Positions 61,641-64,000 of a DNA stretch of 64,000 nucleotides are shown piece by piece. The notes below the pieces were generated by a model, which worked only from the letters and a program-made list of their open reading frames with translations, had not been told where the DNA came from and did no database searches. The stretch is from Mactromeris polynyma. Taxonomy: Eukaryota; Mollusca; Bivalvia; Venerida; Mactridae. The stretch is taken from positions 5,156,941 to 5,220,940 of the forward strand of contig JASFXZ010000028.1 in the NCBI GenBank assembly GCA_032209605.1, read 5' to 3'. A program made the translations under genes and the position numbers. Position 1 is the first letter of the stretch. Each line of letters opens with the position of its first letter.

Positions 61641-62125
61641 TTCCTTTATAAACGAATTACACTTCTGATTAGCATTCAAGTTAACAACAACAATACAGAA
61701 ATAATTTCAATTGGATCAATCAGTCAAAATAGTCCAGATCGCCTAACTGAATCATAGGAATGAACGTGAGAAATGTAATTGATCAACTAATTAAAGTCAG
61801 AAACCCGTCTGGAATATAAAATACAATTACACTGTAAACATAACTGCGACAGTTGAAGAAACTAGTTGTAAAATGTTATAAAGGACAAGACGTATAGGGT
61901 TTCTATCGAATTAGGGAAATATTACCGTATGGTACATGGAATTCATAGCGTTTTAATGGCTTCTGCTACGTTTAAGTTCAATGGTTGTTAAACTTTAATC
62001 ATCACTAAACAGATAACCATATTTCGTTATTGCAAATTCGATATGTTCAGAAATAAAAGGTAAAGTTATTTTAACGGTTACTACAACAAAAGATACTTTA
62101 ATGGTTACTGTGATACATTATAAGA
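61641..62125. other. No feature recognised
   Basis: AT-rich sequence between the SINE-like element and the transposase fragment. No terminal inverted repeat matching the transposase fragment was found by eye. Confidence 0.4.
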
Positions 62126-62435
62126 CGTGACATATTGCAACATGATGGTGCCAGAACACACATAGCCGTTGTGACACGTAACTTTCTGCACCAATACGAC
62201 ATTTCTGTACTGGATTTGCCAACGTTATCACCAATAGAGCATGTTCTTGACATGCTCAAACGACGTGTGTATGGCCGTGAAATCCCCATGGAAAATGTCG
62301 CTGAACTCCCCGAGGCATTGTTGGAGTAGTGGAACAATATCCCACATAGGTGCATTGCACCAAAAGTCTTATAATTATATGCGTCAAAGATGTTATGATT
62401 TGATAGCTGCTCGAGGAGGTTTCATTTACATTCAG
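62126..62435 (+). pseudogene. Tc1/mariner-type transposase C-terminal fragment
   Basis: The frame at 62135-62329 reads LQHDGARTHIAVVTRNFL and later LSPIEHVLDMLKRRVYGREI, the second Asp and the Glu of the DDE catalytic triad with their usual surroundings. The Asp-to-Glu spacing is four residues shorter than the DD34E of Tc1 because the usual DLNP before IEH is missing. A TAG at 62327-62329 stops the frame; similarity resumes after it (WNNIPHRC) and, one frame over, as YNYMRQRCYDLIAARGGFI. The N-terminal DNA-binding part and first Asp are absent. A dead remnant. Confidence 0.78.
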
Positions 62436-64000
62436 TGTGACTTCATGCATTTGTTTACGATTGAACTGTTGATTGGATGTTCATGCTTTTTTCATATTGG
62501 CTCATTAAAGGTTAAATGTACACTTAGCGGCGTGTTTAAACAATGACTGACTGTTTTACTTCAATACTACACATATATATAATTAATATGTTCTTTTAAA
62601 TTTTATACATTCATGATTTTTGTCCTCCGTCATTAAATACGTATATTTTTATAAAATGAAAAACACTGTAATATGGTTATATGTGTAATGTTCTAATTAG
62701 GAACTAATATGTGAATATGTCTTGTTTATTTCTGTTGTTACGATTGTATTGTTGCTACTGCGTTTATGAATATACATATTATATATAGTTGTTTCCCTTT
62801 TGTCATGTGACACTTTGTATTTTATGTAAAATGTATTGTTGCTAATGCTGCCCTATTCGGGCTTTATGCAGAATCCGTAAATAAACTATTTGATGAATTA
62901 TCTAGAAATTACACCTTAAGTTTGTTGTGTTTTCTTACTAACATATAAAGATGACACGTACGTAGAACTGTCAGCGTCATATTGGAAATTTGGATTAATC
63001 AAGAAAAGATGACATTAAACAATTTTCATTCATAAAAAATGATGCATTGTTACAACCTATACTTCCTAACAGTTATTTTTGTAGCTGTTATTTAAATTCA
63101 CATAGTTATCCCCAGCCGAATGCGGAGGGAATTAGTCTTGGCGTTGTATGATCTTGGCCTTCCGGACCCTACGCTCTCATACAGCGCTTTGATTTCACTG
63201 CCGTTACATTCGCACGCTGCTATCTTAATATTTGGTCTTTTTAACATTTCTGATTTAGCCAATGCTATAGTCGCAGAACACGGTATCACTATTTATTTTC
63301 ATTGGTCGGTAATGCACGTGACTTCTGAGTTTAAAATAGACGGGTATTTTCCCGTGTTAGAACCAATCAAATGTATTCGAAATCCATGGTATTTTGTGTC
63401 GAGGGAAATTTTGACGATCTTTTCATGCCCTTTAGCATTTTCGTTCTTTCATCGAGGACTGTAATGATACACACTAAAAATATTGCGGCGACTTTTTACA
63501 AGTATGGCCGAATGTAGGGGCTAGGCCGAATGCAAAGTAATGGGATGACGCATTTTAAAATATACGCAGATTCCGCACCGACAGCTGTATTTATGAATAC
63601 ATGTAGTCTTAAATTACTACACATTTATAGGCACTTATGTCCGATTTATTTTGTTTGTAAGTACATACCCCTCCTCATATCTTACCTCATTTCATAACTT
63701 TAGTATCTATGAATTCGAATTCCGAACTAAGTAGTCCGACGCTTTATCATCATATGGATCGCCTCGTCCATTTCCGATCAATACAGAAATTGCCGAAATG
63801 TTGTGATTGCTTTAGTCCGCCCTGTCTCCCGTTCCATATGCCTAAGGGGAAGATTAAATATAATTCAAACCAAAAAAATGGCATTAAATAAACGAGATTT
63901 ATTCGATGTATACACGTCCATTGTATATACAGTGGAACAAGCTTATCACGTACTCGGTTATAACGAAACATCTTATAGTACGTAGTAATTTTTATTCCCC
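62436..64000. other. No gene recognised at the right end
   Basis: AT-rich sequence. Open frames of 60-115 codons (63098-63289 minus, 63120-63464 plus, 63709-63985 plus) overlap one another on opposite strands and carry no motif I recognise. A gene running off the right edge cannot be excluded. Confidence 0.4.

Overview
The window is animal nuclear DNA: AT-rich, with GT-AG introns and a very high load of satellites, SINE-like, LINE and DNA-transposon sequence. The gene family (DZIP3-type HEPN, nSTAND3 NTPase, ankyrin repeats) and the repeat types are typical of lophotrochozoans, most probably a bivalve mollusc. The species cannot be named from the sequence alone. Nothing prokaryotic or viral is seen.

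The window is dominated by a tandem segmental duplication. Three copies of one minus-strand immune-type gene lie head to tail: copy A at 840-5965, copy B at 28238-33199 and copy C at 47655-52556. By eye each copy has the same four coding exons. Exon 1 carries the HEPN domain, a 69-nt exon 2 completes the HEPN motif, exon 3 is a short linker, and a long exon 4 holds the NTPase and about ten ankyrin repeats. Copy C is the best preserved but ends early. Copy A has a 1-nt deletion in exon 2. Copy B is a pseudogene with two frameshifts and a nonsense codon. The copies are mosaics: A resembles C over the HEPN/NTPase half, B resembles C over the ankyrin half, and A resembles B in the upstream flank. 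This points to gene conversion or unequal crossing-over.

Upstream of each gene lies a 24-bp satellite (5.4 kb in A, 3.3 kb in B, 1.0 kb in C). It contains a higher-order duplication of exactly 63 units in A. Its long open frames are artefacts of a period divisible by three. In units A and B this is followed by a 69-bp satellite that switches orientation around a reverse-transcriptase scrap containing a YADD box, then by a 0.74-kb element with inverted ends and about 160-bp internal repeats. In unit A a 6.7-kb LINE has inserted into that element. It has an 11-bp target duplication and a 5' inversion of twin-priming type, and unit B keeps the empty site. The LINE encodes an ORF1 protein, a frameshifted endonuclease preceded by a 2A-like ribosome-skipping motif, and a reverse transcriptase with one in-frame TGA.

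From about 57.06 kb to the end the duplication stops. The rest is unique-looking sequence with decayed mobile-element pieces: two LINE 3' ends, a tRNA-derived SINE-like element, a Tc1-type transposase fragment and a small MITE-like repeat. No intact gene is recognised there. All comparisons were made by eye without alignment or database searches.
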